Below, in pieces: positions 1-8,418 of a stretch of 64,000 bases of DNA; position 1 is the first letter of the stretch, and each line of letters begins with the position of its first letter. Position numbers and translations under genes: made by a program. Below the pieces are notes generated by a model that had not been told where the DNA came from, made no database searches, and saw only the letters and a program-made list of their open reading frames with translations. The DNA is from CALXVA01 sp944392465 (lineage in GTDB: Bacteria > Bacillota > Clostridia > TANB77 > CAG-508): NCBI GenBank assembly GCA_963931155.1, contig OZ006978.1:186001-250000 (forward strand), written 5' to 3'.

Positions 1-623
1 ACAATTGCTGTTTGATGAGTTACTGCATAGTGCATCTTATTTTGGACTTTTTTAAAAAATTTGATTGTTGTAGGAGACTTACTATCATAATCAATAGATG
101 TTGCATAAATATCTGTTATTTTTTGATAAAATCTTCTCTCTGACAACCTTATTTCTCTAATTTCCGCAAGTAATGATTCGAAATAATCTTCGTCAAAAAA
201 TGTTCCATTTTTCATTCTTTTTTTATCTATAATATATCCTTTTTTTGAGAACTCTTTTAATACATTTGTTGCCCATCTTCTAAATTGAATTGCTCTGTCT
301 GTACTTACTCTATAGCCAACAGAGATTACTGCATCTAAATTATAATACTTTACTTTTCTTGTTACTTGTCTATTTCCTTCTTGTTGAACTACCGAGAATT
401 CCTCGGTAGTTGAATTTCTATCTAATTCTAAATCATTATAAATATTTTTTAAATGTAATCCAACATTATCTGATGAACAATCATACAATTTTCCCATTGC
501 TTTTTGAGTTAACCACAAGTCTCCATCTTCAAAACGAACTTCAATTCCGCTTTCTTTTTTCTGTTGTTCAAATATAAGAAATTCCGCCGAACCACTTCTT
601 ATATATAAATCTTTATCACTCAT
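1..623 (-). CDS. RhuM-family protein, partial (C-terminus outside window)
   Basis: I translated this by hand because it runs off the window edge. About 207 codons are visible from the ATG at 623, which has a good ribosome site (AGAGGTG, 7 bases upstream). The motifs VRFEDGDLWLTQKAMGKLY and YNLDAVISVGYRVST, followed by AIQFRRWATNVLKEF, are characteristic of the virulence RhuM family (COG3943). These accessory proteins are often found in genomic islands and have no firmly established biochemical role. It follows the TrkA-C gene by about 20 bases on the same strand, so the two may be co-transcribed. Family assignment is confident; function is unknown. Confidence 0.85.
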   Translation of the reverse strand, partial: MSDKDLYIRSGSAEFLIFEQQKKESGIEVRFEDGDLWLTQKAMGKLYDCSSDNVGLHLKNIYNDLELDRNSTTEEFSVVQQEGNRQVTRKVKYYNLDAVISVGYRVSTDRAIQFRRWATNVLKEFSKKGYIIDKKRMKNGTFFDEDYFESLLAEIREIRLSERRFYQKITDIYATSIDYDSKSPTTIKFFKKVQNKMHYAVTHQTAI

Positions 624-643
624 TTATTGATTCACCTCTTATT

Positions 644-1339
644 TTAAGTATTACTAAATAAGTTTCTTATTACTTTGTAATTTCCAAACACTAGTAATAC
701 ATCATTATCTTGGATTTTAATAGTTTCATCAATATCCGATATTATTAAGCTTCCTCTTTTTACAACTAAAAGTTGAATGTTGTAATCCTTTTTAAGTTTT
801 ACAATATTTAAATCAGTTATTTTATCATGCATTTTAATTATCCTAACTTCTGCTATTACTTTATTTCCATAATAATCATAAATTGATATTGGATTAATTT
901 TTCTTTTCTTCTTCCTTTTTCCTATTCGTAAAACTAAATTGTCGAATATTCTTCTTATTTTTGTAGATTTATTTAGCCCAATTAATAGAGTGATATTTAT
1001 AACAGTAAGTACTACTCCAATTATAAGTTCTGTTAAACTTGTATTACTTGTTGAAATAAACAAGTTTACTATTGTAGATACAATTGAAATATTGAATATA
1101 TAACTAAACAAAATCATTATTTGAGTTATTTTCCTTCTTTTTCTCGTAGCTAGCATTATTTCACTTTCGTTTGTTGTAAATCCTGTTCCTGTAAGAATTG
1201 AAATTATTTGAAATCTGGCTTTATCTATTTGTACTCCATCTACTCTAAATATAGCGGAAAATACTTCAATCATTATCTGATATAATAATATTAAAATGTT
1301 AAAAACTACTAATGCTGCTAATAAATTAATATTTATCAC
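644..1339 (-). CDS. Membrane protein with C-terminal TrkA-C (RCK_C) domain
   Basis: A 231-residue protein with three hydrophobic segments (about residues 5-27, 72-95 and 101-121), a basic linker (GKRKKKRK near 140) and a soluble C-terminal part of about 80 residues. That part ends in NDVLLVFGNYKVIRNLF, which looks like a TrkA-C/RCK_C ligand-binding domain. The membrane part carries the conserved stretch ILTGTGFTTNESEIML. TrkA-C domains usually bind nucleotides or ions and gate transport, so a role in ion homeostasis is inferred, not shown. The start is uncertain: GTG at 1339 lies directly against the Shine-Dalgarno-like AGGAAG, so a slightly downstream non-ATG start is possible. Confidence 0.7.
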   Translation of the reverse strand: MININLLAALVVFNILILLYQIMIEVFSAIFRVDGVQIDKARFQIISILTGTGFTTNESEIMLATRKRRKITQIMILFSYIFNISIVSTIVNLFISTSNTSLTELIIGVVLTVINITLLIGLNKSTKIRRIFDNLVLRIGKRKKKRKINPISIYDYYGNKVIAEVRIIKMHDKITDLNIVKLKKDYNIQLLVVKRGSLIISDIDETIKIQDNDVLLVFGNYKVIRNLFSNT

Positions 1340-1366
1340 CTTCCTAATTATTAGATTGCTATAAGG

Positions 1367-2107
1367 CTATTTCTTTTTTATTGTTTTTCTATATCTTGTA
1401 ATTGCATCGGAAATTTCTCCATCAAATTTCATTCTTCCTTTTTCCATTACAATTCCTCTTTTACAGAATTCTTTTGCTGTTGCTGTTGCATGTGTTACGA
1501 AAAGAAGTGTTACTTCGTCTTTATTTATAATTTCATTTATTTTGTTAATACACTTATTTTTAAATTCTTCATCACCAACACTTAACGCTTCATCAACAAT
1601 TAATATCTCTGGTCTAATGTTAACATTTATAGAAAATCCAAGTCTTGCTTTCATTCCACTTGAATATGTTCTTACTGGTTGGTCTATATATTCTTCTAAT
1701 TCTGAAAAATCTATAATTATTTTTTCAAGTTCTTCAATTTCAGATTTTTTTAAGCCCAATAATTGTCCTTTTAAATATATGTTTTCTCTTCCTGTAAATT
1801 CAGGATCAAATCCTGATGTTAGTTCTAAAAGGGCACTTACTCTTCCTTTTACTGTGATATTTCCTTCTGTTGGAAAACATACTCCTGTAATCATTTTTAA
1901 TATAGTAGATTTTCCAGCACCATTTTTTCCAAATAATGCTACTGATTCTCCTCTTCTTATTTCAAATGACACGTCATTAACTGCCTTTTTTTCTTTGTAT
2001 TTTATTTTTTTACAAAATGTGTACAAAAGTCGCCTTTTCTCACTTTTAAAGAGTTTGTATGTTTTTGTAACATGTTCAAATTTAATTACAACTTCTTTTT
2101 TATCCAT
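1367..2107 (-). CDS. tagH: Teichoic acid/polysaccharide ABC exporter, ATP-binding subunit (TagH-like)
   Basis: An ABC ATPase of 246 residues with Walker A GKNGAGKST near residue 60, signature YSSGMKARLGF near 148 and Walker B ILIVDEAL just after. The spacing and the long N-terminal lead (KTYKLFKSEKRR) match the Wzt/TagH branch that energises export of wall teichoic acid or O-antigen-like polymers. It lacks the C-terminal extension of Bacillus subtilis TagH, as do many clostridial versions. The permease gene lies 62 bases upstream in transcription order, followed by tagD and glycerol-phosphate polymerase-type genes, which supports teichoic acid as the cargo. The cargo is inferred from context. 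Confidence 0.85.
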   Translation of the reverse strand: MDKKEVVIKFEHVTKTYKLFKSEKRRLLYTFCKKIKYKEKKAVNDVSFEIRRGESVALFGKNGAGKSTILKMITGVCFPTEGNITVKGRVSALLELTSGFDPEFTGRENIYLKGQLLGLKKSEIEELEKIIIDFSELEEYIDQPVRTYSSGMKARLGFSINVNIRPEILIVDEALSVGDEEFKNKCINKINEIINKDEVTLLFVTHATATAKEFCKRGIVMEKGRMKFDGEISDAITRYRKTIKKK

Positions 2108-2169
2108 TAAGGTATTGTCCTTTCACCGTTTATTTACCACCTGCTATATTAGCTTTATATTGTATATTC

Positions 2170-2979
2170 CTAATTAAGCACATCAGGAATTTCTTTTCTT
2201 AATCTTTTATATGTTATTACTGCTAATATAAGCATAATTAATGTTATAATTCCAAAATATAAAAGTCTTTTTGGTTGTTCCCAAAACCACACATGATGTA
2301 TTAAACAATTTCTATATCCTTCTACTAAAAATGTAACTGGGTTTATCATTAATAATGATTTTAACCATGGTATTGATAAAGTATTAATGTTCCAAATAAT
2401 TCCTGATAACCAAAATATTGCAGTTACAAATGATTTGACTAAATTTGCATAATCTTTACTCATTGATGCTAATAATCCTGATAGTAAGGTAAATATTGTA
2501 AAAAATATTAAGTTAAGCAACATATAAAATGGTAGTTGAACTATATATATTGTTGGCAATTTTCCCATACATGCAAATATTAAAATCATTATTATAACTA
2601 AAAATATATGCACTAAAAATTTTGAAATACTTACAAATGTTGGTATAGTTGAAACCGGGAATTTCATTTTAGTTACTAAATAACTATATCTTCTAATTGA
2701 ACCTGTTCCACCAGTAATCATACCACTCATATAGAACCATGGAATAAGACCTGCTATAAGCCATAAGAAAAATGGATAACCATTTACACCTTTGCCTGCT
2801 CTTAATCCAATTTCAAATGCAAACCAATATACAAATATAGTAACAGCAGGCTTGATTATAGCCCAAGCCCATCCAAGCGCTGCACCTCTATATGTTTTTC
2901 TTAAATCAGATATGGCTAACTTAAATATTTGATGTCTATATTCATAATGGTCTTTAATAATTTGAATGAATGTACCCAT
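2170..2979 (-). CDS. tagG: Teichoic acid/polysaccharide ABC exporter, permease (TagG-like)
   Basis: A 269-residue ABC-2 type permease with about six hydrophobic helices. The N-terminal soluble stretch with LAISDLRKTYRGAALGWAWA is typical of TagG/Wzm polysaccharide exporters, and the C-terminal region has NPVTFLVEGYRNCL. It should form the membrane channel for the ATPase encoded just downstream and move lipid-linked glycerol-phosphate polymer across the membrane. The ATG at 2979 is preceded by GGAG at a longer than ideal distance, but the N-terminus aligns with the family. Confidence 0.85.
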   Translation of the reverse strand: MGTFIQIIKDHYEYRHQIFKLAISDLRKTYRGAALGWAWAIIKPAVTIFVYWFAFEIGLRAGKGVNGYPFFLWLIAGLIPWFYMSGMITGGTGSIRRYSYLVTKMKFPVSTIPTFVSISKFLVHIFLVIIMILIFACMGKLPTIYIVQLPFYMLLNLIFFTIFTLLSGLLASMSKDYANLVKSFVTAIFWLSGIIWNINTLSIPWLKSLLMINPVTFLVEGYRNCLIHHVWFWEQPKRLLYFGIITLIMLILAVITYKRLRKEIPDVLN

Positions 2980-3018
2980 ATTTTTTATTATTATTACTCC
3001 TTTTTTTGTTTTTTTATT

Positions 3019-3477
3019 TTATTTATTTTTTCTTTTTTCATTTTTTGGTTCTGGTAGTTCGTCTCCTTTTCCTGATGGTTCTTTTAAACCTAAATCTTTC
3101 TTTATTTTAGTTGTAGATATTCCTTCTGTTCTATCTAAATATACTACTTGGCAATAATCATTTAAATAATCAAATCTATCACTACCTGCCCAATCGCTTC
3201 CCATAACTACTATATCTATATCGTATTTTTGAACATCTGATATTTTCTGTTCCCAATTTTCTTCTGGAATAACTAAGTCAACATATCTTATAGATTCTAA
3301 CATTTTTTTTCTTGTTTCATAATTGTGGTATGCTTTTTTTCCTTTTTCTCTTGCGTTAAATTCATCTGTTGATAAAGCAACTACTAGATAATCTCCTAGT
3401 GCTTTTGCTCTTTGTAATAATCTGATGTGTCCATAATGTAGTAAATCAAATGTACCATAAGTTAAAATTCTTTTCAT
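3019..3477 (-). CDS. tagD: Glycerol-3-phosphate cytidylyltransferase
   Basis: Makes CDP-glycerol from CTP and glycerol 3-phosphate, the activated donor for poly(glycerol phosphate) synthesis. The nucleotidyltransferase motif HYGH occurs in TYGTFDLLHYGHIRLL, and the second family signature RTEGISTTKI is present. I chose the ATG at 3477 because AGAGGT precedes it at 6 bases and the protein then begins MKRILTYGTFD as in known TagD. A charged tail of about 20 residues after the catalytic domain (KEPSGKGDELPEPKNEKRK) makes it longer than the usual roughly 130 residues. The neighbouring CDP-glycerol-using transferases support the call. Confidence 0.92.
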   Translation of the reverse strand: MKRILTYGTFDLLHYGHIRLLQRAKALGDYLVVALSTDEFNAREKGKKAYHNYETRKKMLESIRYVDLVIPEENWEQKISDVQKYDIDIVVMGSDWAGSDRFDYLNDYCQVVYLDRTEGISTTKIKKDLGLKEPSGKGDELPEPKNEKRKNK

Positions 3478-3534
3478 AAAAATACCTCTTTTCATTGTTA
3501 TATATCATTATTTATATTTTTTATTATTTTGATA

Positions 3535-5829
3535 TTATATAGATTTATCACTAATCTCTTTTTTTGCTTTTTTTCCTGTTTTAAACTGATTATATTTTTC
3601 TAGCAAACTATTGATTTCTACACCATCAACTTCTTCCATTAAATTAAATCTATTTTCATTTAATGTTACAGCTGATTTATGGTTGCTTCTATATCCTTCT
3701 TTATAGTTTGACATATAATATTCTAATTTTTCACTAATGTTTTCAAATAACGAATTTCCTTTTTCTGTATTAATTTTAATTATTGAAATACCATTTTTTT
3801 GTCTTTTAGCATATTGAGGCATTACACTTTCTATTCCCCAGAAATCTCCTATTGTCATATCTGCCAAGCCATCATTTCCAGTCAATTCACAATTATGACA
3901 TCCTGGTCTTAAAATGTAATTATTTAAAAATGCTCTGTTAAAATTATTGTATTTGGCAAATTCAGTAACCTCTCTACCATCTTCAAATATAACTCTTATT
4001 GTTGATAAATTTTTAGTAGCCCATCCTTTTTCTTTATCTCTAAATTTAAAGTCTACAACTTTAGATTTATATTTTTCTTCTAGATATTTGATATATAGTC
4101 TAAATACTTTAGGCGATGGAACTCCATGACATATAATTTCTACTAAATATAAATTATCATAATCTTTATTTAAATATGTTCTTAAAGCTTTTATTTGACA
4201 TGGGTTTCCAGTGAACAACACTTTTTTACCTTTTTCTAACTTTTCTTTTATATCTTTTCTTAATCCGTTTATGCTTGCTGCAACATATTTTGAGCCTCTA
4301 AACTTTTCGCAATCTTTTTCATTGTCTGCCATAGCATATTCTGCTACCATATCCTCATTATATTTTACTCCTACTACATAACCTTTTTGTGAAAGTATAT
4401 GTTTATATAAGGCTGTAAAAATACCACCTGAACTACTATTTTTTAATACATCATTATCTTTATATGATGCAGCATATATTAATGGATAATCTTCGCTTTT
4501 TTCTTGTTTAATTTTTTTCCTGTAAATACAATTTTTTTCGCATAATCCACATTTAATACATTTTTCTTTATCTATTTTTGGATATTTAAACCCTTCTTCA
4601 TCTTCTACCATTTCAATAGCTTGTACAGGGCAAATATCTTTACATAATTCACAACCATAACAATTAAATCTATTATGAGTTTTTAAGTAATTTTCTTCAT
4701 GCTTGTCTGGAATTTCTCCATATATAGCATTATTTAAAAATTCTATTGAACCTTTTCTTTCTTCAAGTAACCTTTTTTTAACGTCTTTATAATCAATTTT
4801 TAATGTTTCAAGTTTTGGCATTATTCTAACATCTTCTATTAAATGGTTAGATAATCCTGCTATTTCTAATAGATTTTGCATTCTTGCAGGTCTTTTTATA
4901 TGAGGTATTGTAATAAAATCTTTTTCGTATATTAATGCGAAAACTGTTGTGTGAAAAGAGTTTGTTACTATATATTTTGCATTTTCTATAACGCTTATAA
5001 ATTGTTCTGGTCTTTCATTAAATTCTCCAGATAATTCATGTTCAAACAATCCTTTTTCTCTATTATGTACAATTGGTAATTTAAGCATTCTAGACATCTT
5101 ATCAGCCATTTCATATGTTTTTTCATCTTTTCCTATAAAATGTACATATATATAATCTTTTCCTTTAAATTTTGTATCTATTTTTATATTGTCATACTTG
5201 TCTTTATCTAATAATAAAGTTGGGTCTATTACTCTTGTAATTGGTTTGTCTGTTACGTCTTTTAATAATTCTTTCATCGATTCTTCTCTAACAGATATAA
5301 AATCAAAGTTTTCCAAATATCTTTTATAAAACACAATATATTTTTCTGGAAGCTCATCATTTCCTAAACTTGCCGCATATGAAATTCTTCTAGCATCTTT
5401 ATTTCCAAACTCTAAGAAATATGCAGGTTTAAATCCCTTAGTTAATTCCACATTCCATATTTGGTCTGAGCCAGCTATTAGGATATCATATTGTAAAAAG
5501 TCTTTTTGTATTTCTGCTAGAGTATAATATGCTTTTGTTGTATTTAATACATTATTAATAAAATATTCAAAGTTTTCTCTTCTCTTTATTCTCCATCTCT
5601 CGGAGATGTTTACTTTTATGAATTTATATGTTTTTTTAATTCCTCTTATTAATTTATGGTCTTTTCTTCTGACATTATATAATTTATATACATTATCAAT
5701 TTCTTTAATTCTATAATTAATAACTTCAACATCTATGCCAAGACTTTTTAAATATTCTTGCATAGCATATACTTGTAAAACAGCTCCATAGTTATGTGCA
5801 CTATTAAAAGTTATAATTCCGGCTTTCAT
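3535..5829 (-). CDS. Fusion: polysaccharide pyruvyl transferase + ferredoxin + F420 hydrogenase beta-like domain
   Basis: A 764-residue protein with three parts. Residues 1 to about 360 are a polysaccharide pyruvyl transferase (WcaK/CsaB-like), opening with ITFNSAHNYGAVLQVYAMQ and with SGSDQIWN-like AGSDQIWNVEL. Near 390-425 are two 4Fe-4S motifs, CYGCELCKDICP and CIKCGLCEKNC. The rest resembles the coenzyme F420 hydrogenase/dehydrogenase beta family (FrhB), with SSSGGIFTALYKH and FTGNPCQIKALR. Genes of the two families often sit side by side in polysaccharide loci; here they are one chain. It probably modifies a cell-surface glycan, but the redox role is unknown. The start is supported by AAAGGAAG before the ATG. 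Confidence 0.88.
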   Translation of the reverse strand: MKAGIITFNSAHNYGAVLQVYAMQEYLKSLGIDVEVINYRIKEIDNVYKLYNVRRKDHKLIRGIKKTYKFIKVNISERWRIKRRENFEYFINNVLNTTKAYYTLAEIQKDFLQYDILIAGSDQIWNVELTKGFKPAYFLEFGNKDARRISYAASLGNDELPEKYIVFYKRYLENFDFISVREESMKELLKDVTDKPITRVIDPTLLLDKDKYDNIKIDTKFKGKDYIYVHFIGKDEKTYEMADKMSRMLKLPIVHNREKGLFEHELSGEFNERPEQFISVIENAKYIVTNSFHTTVFALIYEKDFITIPHIKRPARMQNLLEIAGLSNHLIEDVRIMPKLETLKIDYKDVKKRLLEERKGSIEFLNNAIYGEIPDKHEENYLKTHNRFNCYGCELCKDICPVQAIEMVEDEEGFKYPKIDKEKCIKCGLCEKNCIYRKKIKQEKSEDYPLIYAASYKDNDVLKNSSSGGIFTALYKHILSQKGYVVGVKYNEDMVAEYAMADNEKDCEKFRGSKYVAASINGLRKDIKEKLEKGKKVLFTGNPCQIKALRTYLNKDYDNLYLVEIICHGVPSPKVFRLYIKYLEEKYKSKVVDFKFRDKEKGWATKNLSTIRVIFEDGREVTEFAKYNNFNRAFLNNYILRPGCHNCELTGNDGLADMTIGDFWGIESVMPQYAKRQKNGISIIKINTEKGNSLFENISEKLEYYMSNYKEGYRSNHKSAVTLNENRFNLMEEVDGVEINSLLEKYNQFKTGKKAKKEISDKSI

Positions 5830-5859
5830 ATTTTACTTCCTTTCATCCATTCTTAAAAT

Positions 5860-8250
5860 TTATTTAAAAATATCTTCATACTCTTTTTTTACTTGTTTAT
5901 TATATTTTTCCGCATCAAAATTCATACATTTAACTTTGCCATTCATAAAATCATGCATTCCTTGTAATATTCCCTCTTCACTATTTTCGACTAAGGTTCC
6001 ATTATACTTTTGCATAAAGCCTCTTGGTCCTCTTACATTAGTAGCTATACAAGGTACTCCACATGTATCAGCTTCTAATAAAACTAGTCCTAATGCTTCA
6101 TAATATGAAGAAAGTATAAACAAATCACATTTTTTTAATATAGGAAATGGATTATCTATGCTTTTTAGAAATATAACATTATACCTACATTCTAATTTTT
6201 TCACATATGCTTGTAATTCTTCAAATAATATACCATGTCCACCCATTAAAATAAGTATTGAATTGTTATTTTCTTTATAAAATTTTTCAAATGCGTCTAT
6301 AAGTCTTTTTTGCCCCTTTTCAGGAGAAAACCTTGCAATATTAATAAACTTAGTATAATCCATATCTAATAATTGCTTTAATATTTTTTCGCTTACATTT
6401 GCAACTGTATTACTACCATATTCTATCTCTTTTTTGCTTTTTTCTAATATTGTTTTATAATCATGTGCGTTGTTAACAATAACTATATTATCATCTCTGC
6501 CACTAATTTTTTTAATTGGCTCAACAATATCTTCAGAAACCGCAACAACCCTATCATATTTGTTATATGCTTCTTTAAGAGTTTTATAGTGTTGATTTTT
6601 TCTTGTTTTTATTTCAGCAATCATATCATTGTGTACAAAAATAGCTCTCTTAGCATCAAATCTTTCTAACAGTCCTGTAATTTGTTTTTCATATCCTGTA
6701 AAATGTATTACTTTATCAAATTTAGCATTTCCAAAGAATCTTTTAACTTCTCTTTTATATAATCTGTCTATATATTTTTTCACAAACTTTGTATTTATAT
6801 TAAGTTTATAGAATAACACATAAGCAATTAATTCCCTAAAAGAATATATATAACTACTAAATATAGGAAATACATCTGAATTTTCTGGCAACTTTGTTAT
6901 TCTCATAGGTGCATTTTTTAAAGTTTTTTGTCTAAAAGAAAAATTTATATTTTCTTTGTTTCTATCTATAACATTCATTAATGACACAATGGAAGAAGTA
7001 ATACCATTTAATGCTAATGTAGAAACATAAATTAATACATTATCTTTTCCATTTTTCTTTAATTTTTCAGGTTTAACATATTTTGATTTTTTTCCTTCTA
7101 ACACATAATCTACTAAAGCTTTTGGTGCTTCAATATTGTCATATGTACAGAATTTCTTTAAAAACTCTGTATCATCATAATTTTTAGGTGTATTAATCTC
7201 ATTTAATAACTCTTTTGGTGTATATGTTTTAGGGAAAGGCAATTCATCTAGTGAGTAATAGAATCCCCTTGTTTTTGTATATTCTTCTTCATCATAAGTA
7301 TATAATACTATCTTCTTCTTTGTATTTGCAAAATCAAAAAATACGCTTGAGTAATCTGTTATTAGCACATCTGCCGTATTTAAAACTTCATATGTTTCCA
7401 TTCCAGTTGGAAAACTTTTTATATGTTTGAAATCACCAAATTTTAAATCTTTTTGAACTAGAACGTGCATTTTCACATAGAAAACTTGATTATCTGTTAG
7501 ATGCTCGTCCATATATCTCATTAATTCAATAATTTCTTTAAATTGTTCCCCTTGCATCTTTTTAGTCATTATACCACGCCATGTTGGCATATATACAATT
7601 ACTTGCTTTCCTTCTAACTTTAATTTTTTTCTAATATTTTTTTCAGAATTTCTATCAAAGAAGACTGCATTTCTTGGATACCCTGCATTTAGAACAGTAC
7701 CATCATATAGGTTTTGTATCCCATAGGCACTTATCATTTTTTCTTTCATCTCATCATTAGGATATACTAAATAGTCTGTAAACATAAAATTTCTTTTTAT
7801 GTTTCCTATAGCATATTTTCTATTTATAACATCCTTTCCCATTTGCTTTAGTGGTGTACCATGCCATGTGTTTGTATAAACTTGTCCATCTTTTTTAGTG
7901 AAAAACATTGGAAAAGAAGTATCGTTAAATAAATATTTAGCTGTAGCAAGTAATTTATAATAATCTAATGATTTATATAAAACTGTTTTTGCACTATCTA
8001 ACCCATGTTCTTTTAATAATTTTTCTAATGATTTTTGTTTTTTGGCAGTAGCTACTAAAAACACTTCAAACTTTTTGTGATTTTTTACAATTTCTTTTAA
8101 TGTATAAAACATGTTTCCTGCTAAATCTTCACCTTGTTTTGATTCTATTAAAACATAATTATCAATTATAGGTTTCTTGTAGTAATATTTTAAATAATAC
8201 ATTTGTTTAATATGCTCAACAACTCTTGTTTTTAATTTCTTTTTTTTCAT
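5860..8250 (-). CDS. Bifunctional CDP-glycerol glycerophosphotransferase / GT4 glycosyltransferase
   Basis: About 796 residues. The first half (to about 390) is a CDP-glycerol:poly(glycerophosphate) glycerophosphotransferase, with NTWHGTPLKQMG, NAGYPRN and VLITDYSSVFFDFAN. The second half is a GT-B glycosyltransferase of the group 1/GT4 type, with FINIARFSPEKGQKRLIDAF and SSYYEALGLVLLEADTCG. The single chain could both extend a glycerol-phosphate backbone and add sugar to it; this is inference. Two in-frame ATGs exist (8262 and 8250). The first abuts the SD-like AAGGGA, so I prefer the second. The upstream region is a palindromic repeat element. Strongly basic N-terminus (MKKKKLK). Confidence 0.88.
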   Translation of the reverse strand: MKKKKLKTRVVEHIKQMYYLKYYYKKPIIDNYVLIESKQGEDLAGNMFYTLKEIVKNHKKFEVFLVATAKKQKSLEKLLKEHGLDSAKTVLYKSLDYYKLLATAKYLFNDTSFPMFFTKKDGQVYTNTWHGTPLKQMGKDVINRKYAIGNIKRNFMFTDYLVYPNDEMKEKMISAYGIQNLYDGTVLNAGYPRNAVFFDRNSEKNIRKKLKLEGKQVIVYMPTWRGIMTKKMQGEQFKEIIELMRYMDEHLTDNQVFYVKMHVLVQKDLKFGDFKHIKSFPTGMETYEVLNTADVLITDYSSVFFDFANTKKKIVLYTYDEEEYTKTRGFYYSLDELPFPKTYTPKELLNEINTPKNYDDTEFLKKFCTYDNIEAPKALVDYVLEGKKSKYVKPEKLKKNGKDNVLIYVSTLALNGITSSIVSLMNVIDRNKENINFSFRQKTLKNAPMRITKLPENSDVFPIFSSYIYSFRELIAYVLFYKLNINTKFVKKYIDRLYKREVKRFFGNAKFDKVIHFTGYEKQITGLLERFDAKRAIFVHNDMIAEIKTRKNQHYKTLKEAYNKYDRVVAVSEDIVEPIKKISGRDDNIVIVNNAHDYKTILEKSKKEIEYGSNTVANVSEKILKQLLDMDYTKFINIARFSPEKGQKRLIDAFEKFYKENNNSILILMGGHGILFEELQAYVKKLECRYNVIFLKSIDNPFPILKKCDLFILSSYYEALGLVLLEADTCGVPCIATNVRGPRGFMQKYNGTLVENSEEGILQGMHDFMNGKVKCMNFDAEKYNKQVKKEYEDIFK

Positions 8251-8285
8251 CTTTAATTTCATTCCCTTCTTCAGACAAACATTCC

Positions 8286-8409
8286 GGTTGGAAAAAAATT
8301 GTGCTTTTGGCTAGAAAAACGAATTGAAAATTTATGAGGCGTACTCTTTGTACGTTGAATAAAGTTTCAATGAAGTTTGACACCGCCAAAACGCAATTAT
8401 TTTCCAACC
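8286..8409. repeat. MITE-like element with 25-26 bp terminal inverted repeats
   Basis: The left arm at 8286-8311 (GGTTGGAAAA...CTTTTGGC) and the right arm at 8385-8409 (GCCAAAACG...TTTTCCAACC) are inverted copies differing at about two bases and one gap. They enclose about 73 bases with no credible gene. The sequence flanking the left arm, including TTTAATTTCATTCC, recurs next to a partial copy at 36201-36252. The open reading frame across it on the minus strand has no supporting features and is treated as a by-product. Size and structure fit a non-autonomous miniature element or a large intergenic hairpin. Confidence 0.65.
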
Positions 8410-8418
8410 TTGTGCTCC

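Noticed and set aside
1542..2177. Plus-strand open frame of 211 codons
   Set aside because: Antisense shadow of the TagH-like ATPase gene, without family features.
8216..8407. Open frame of 63 codons on the minus strand
   Set aside because: It translates the inverted-repeat element and overlaps the next gene out of frame; no ribosome site.
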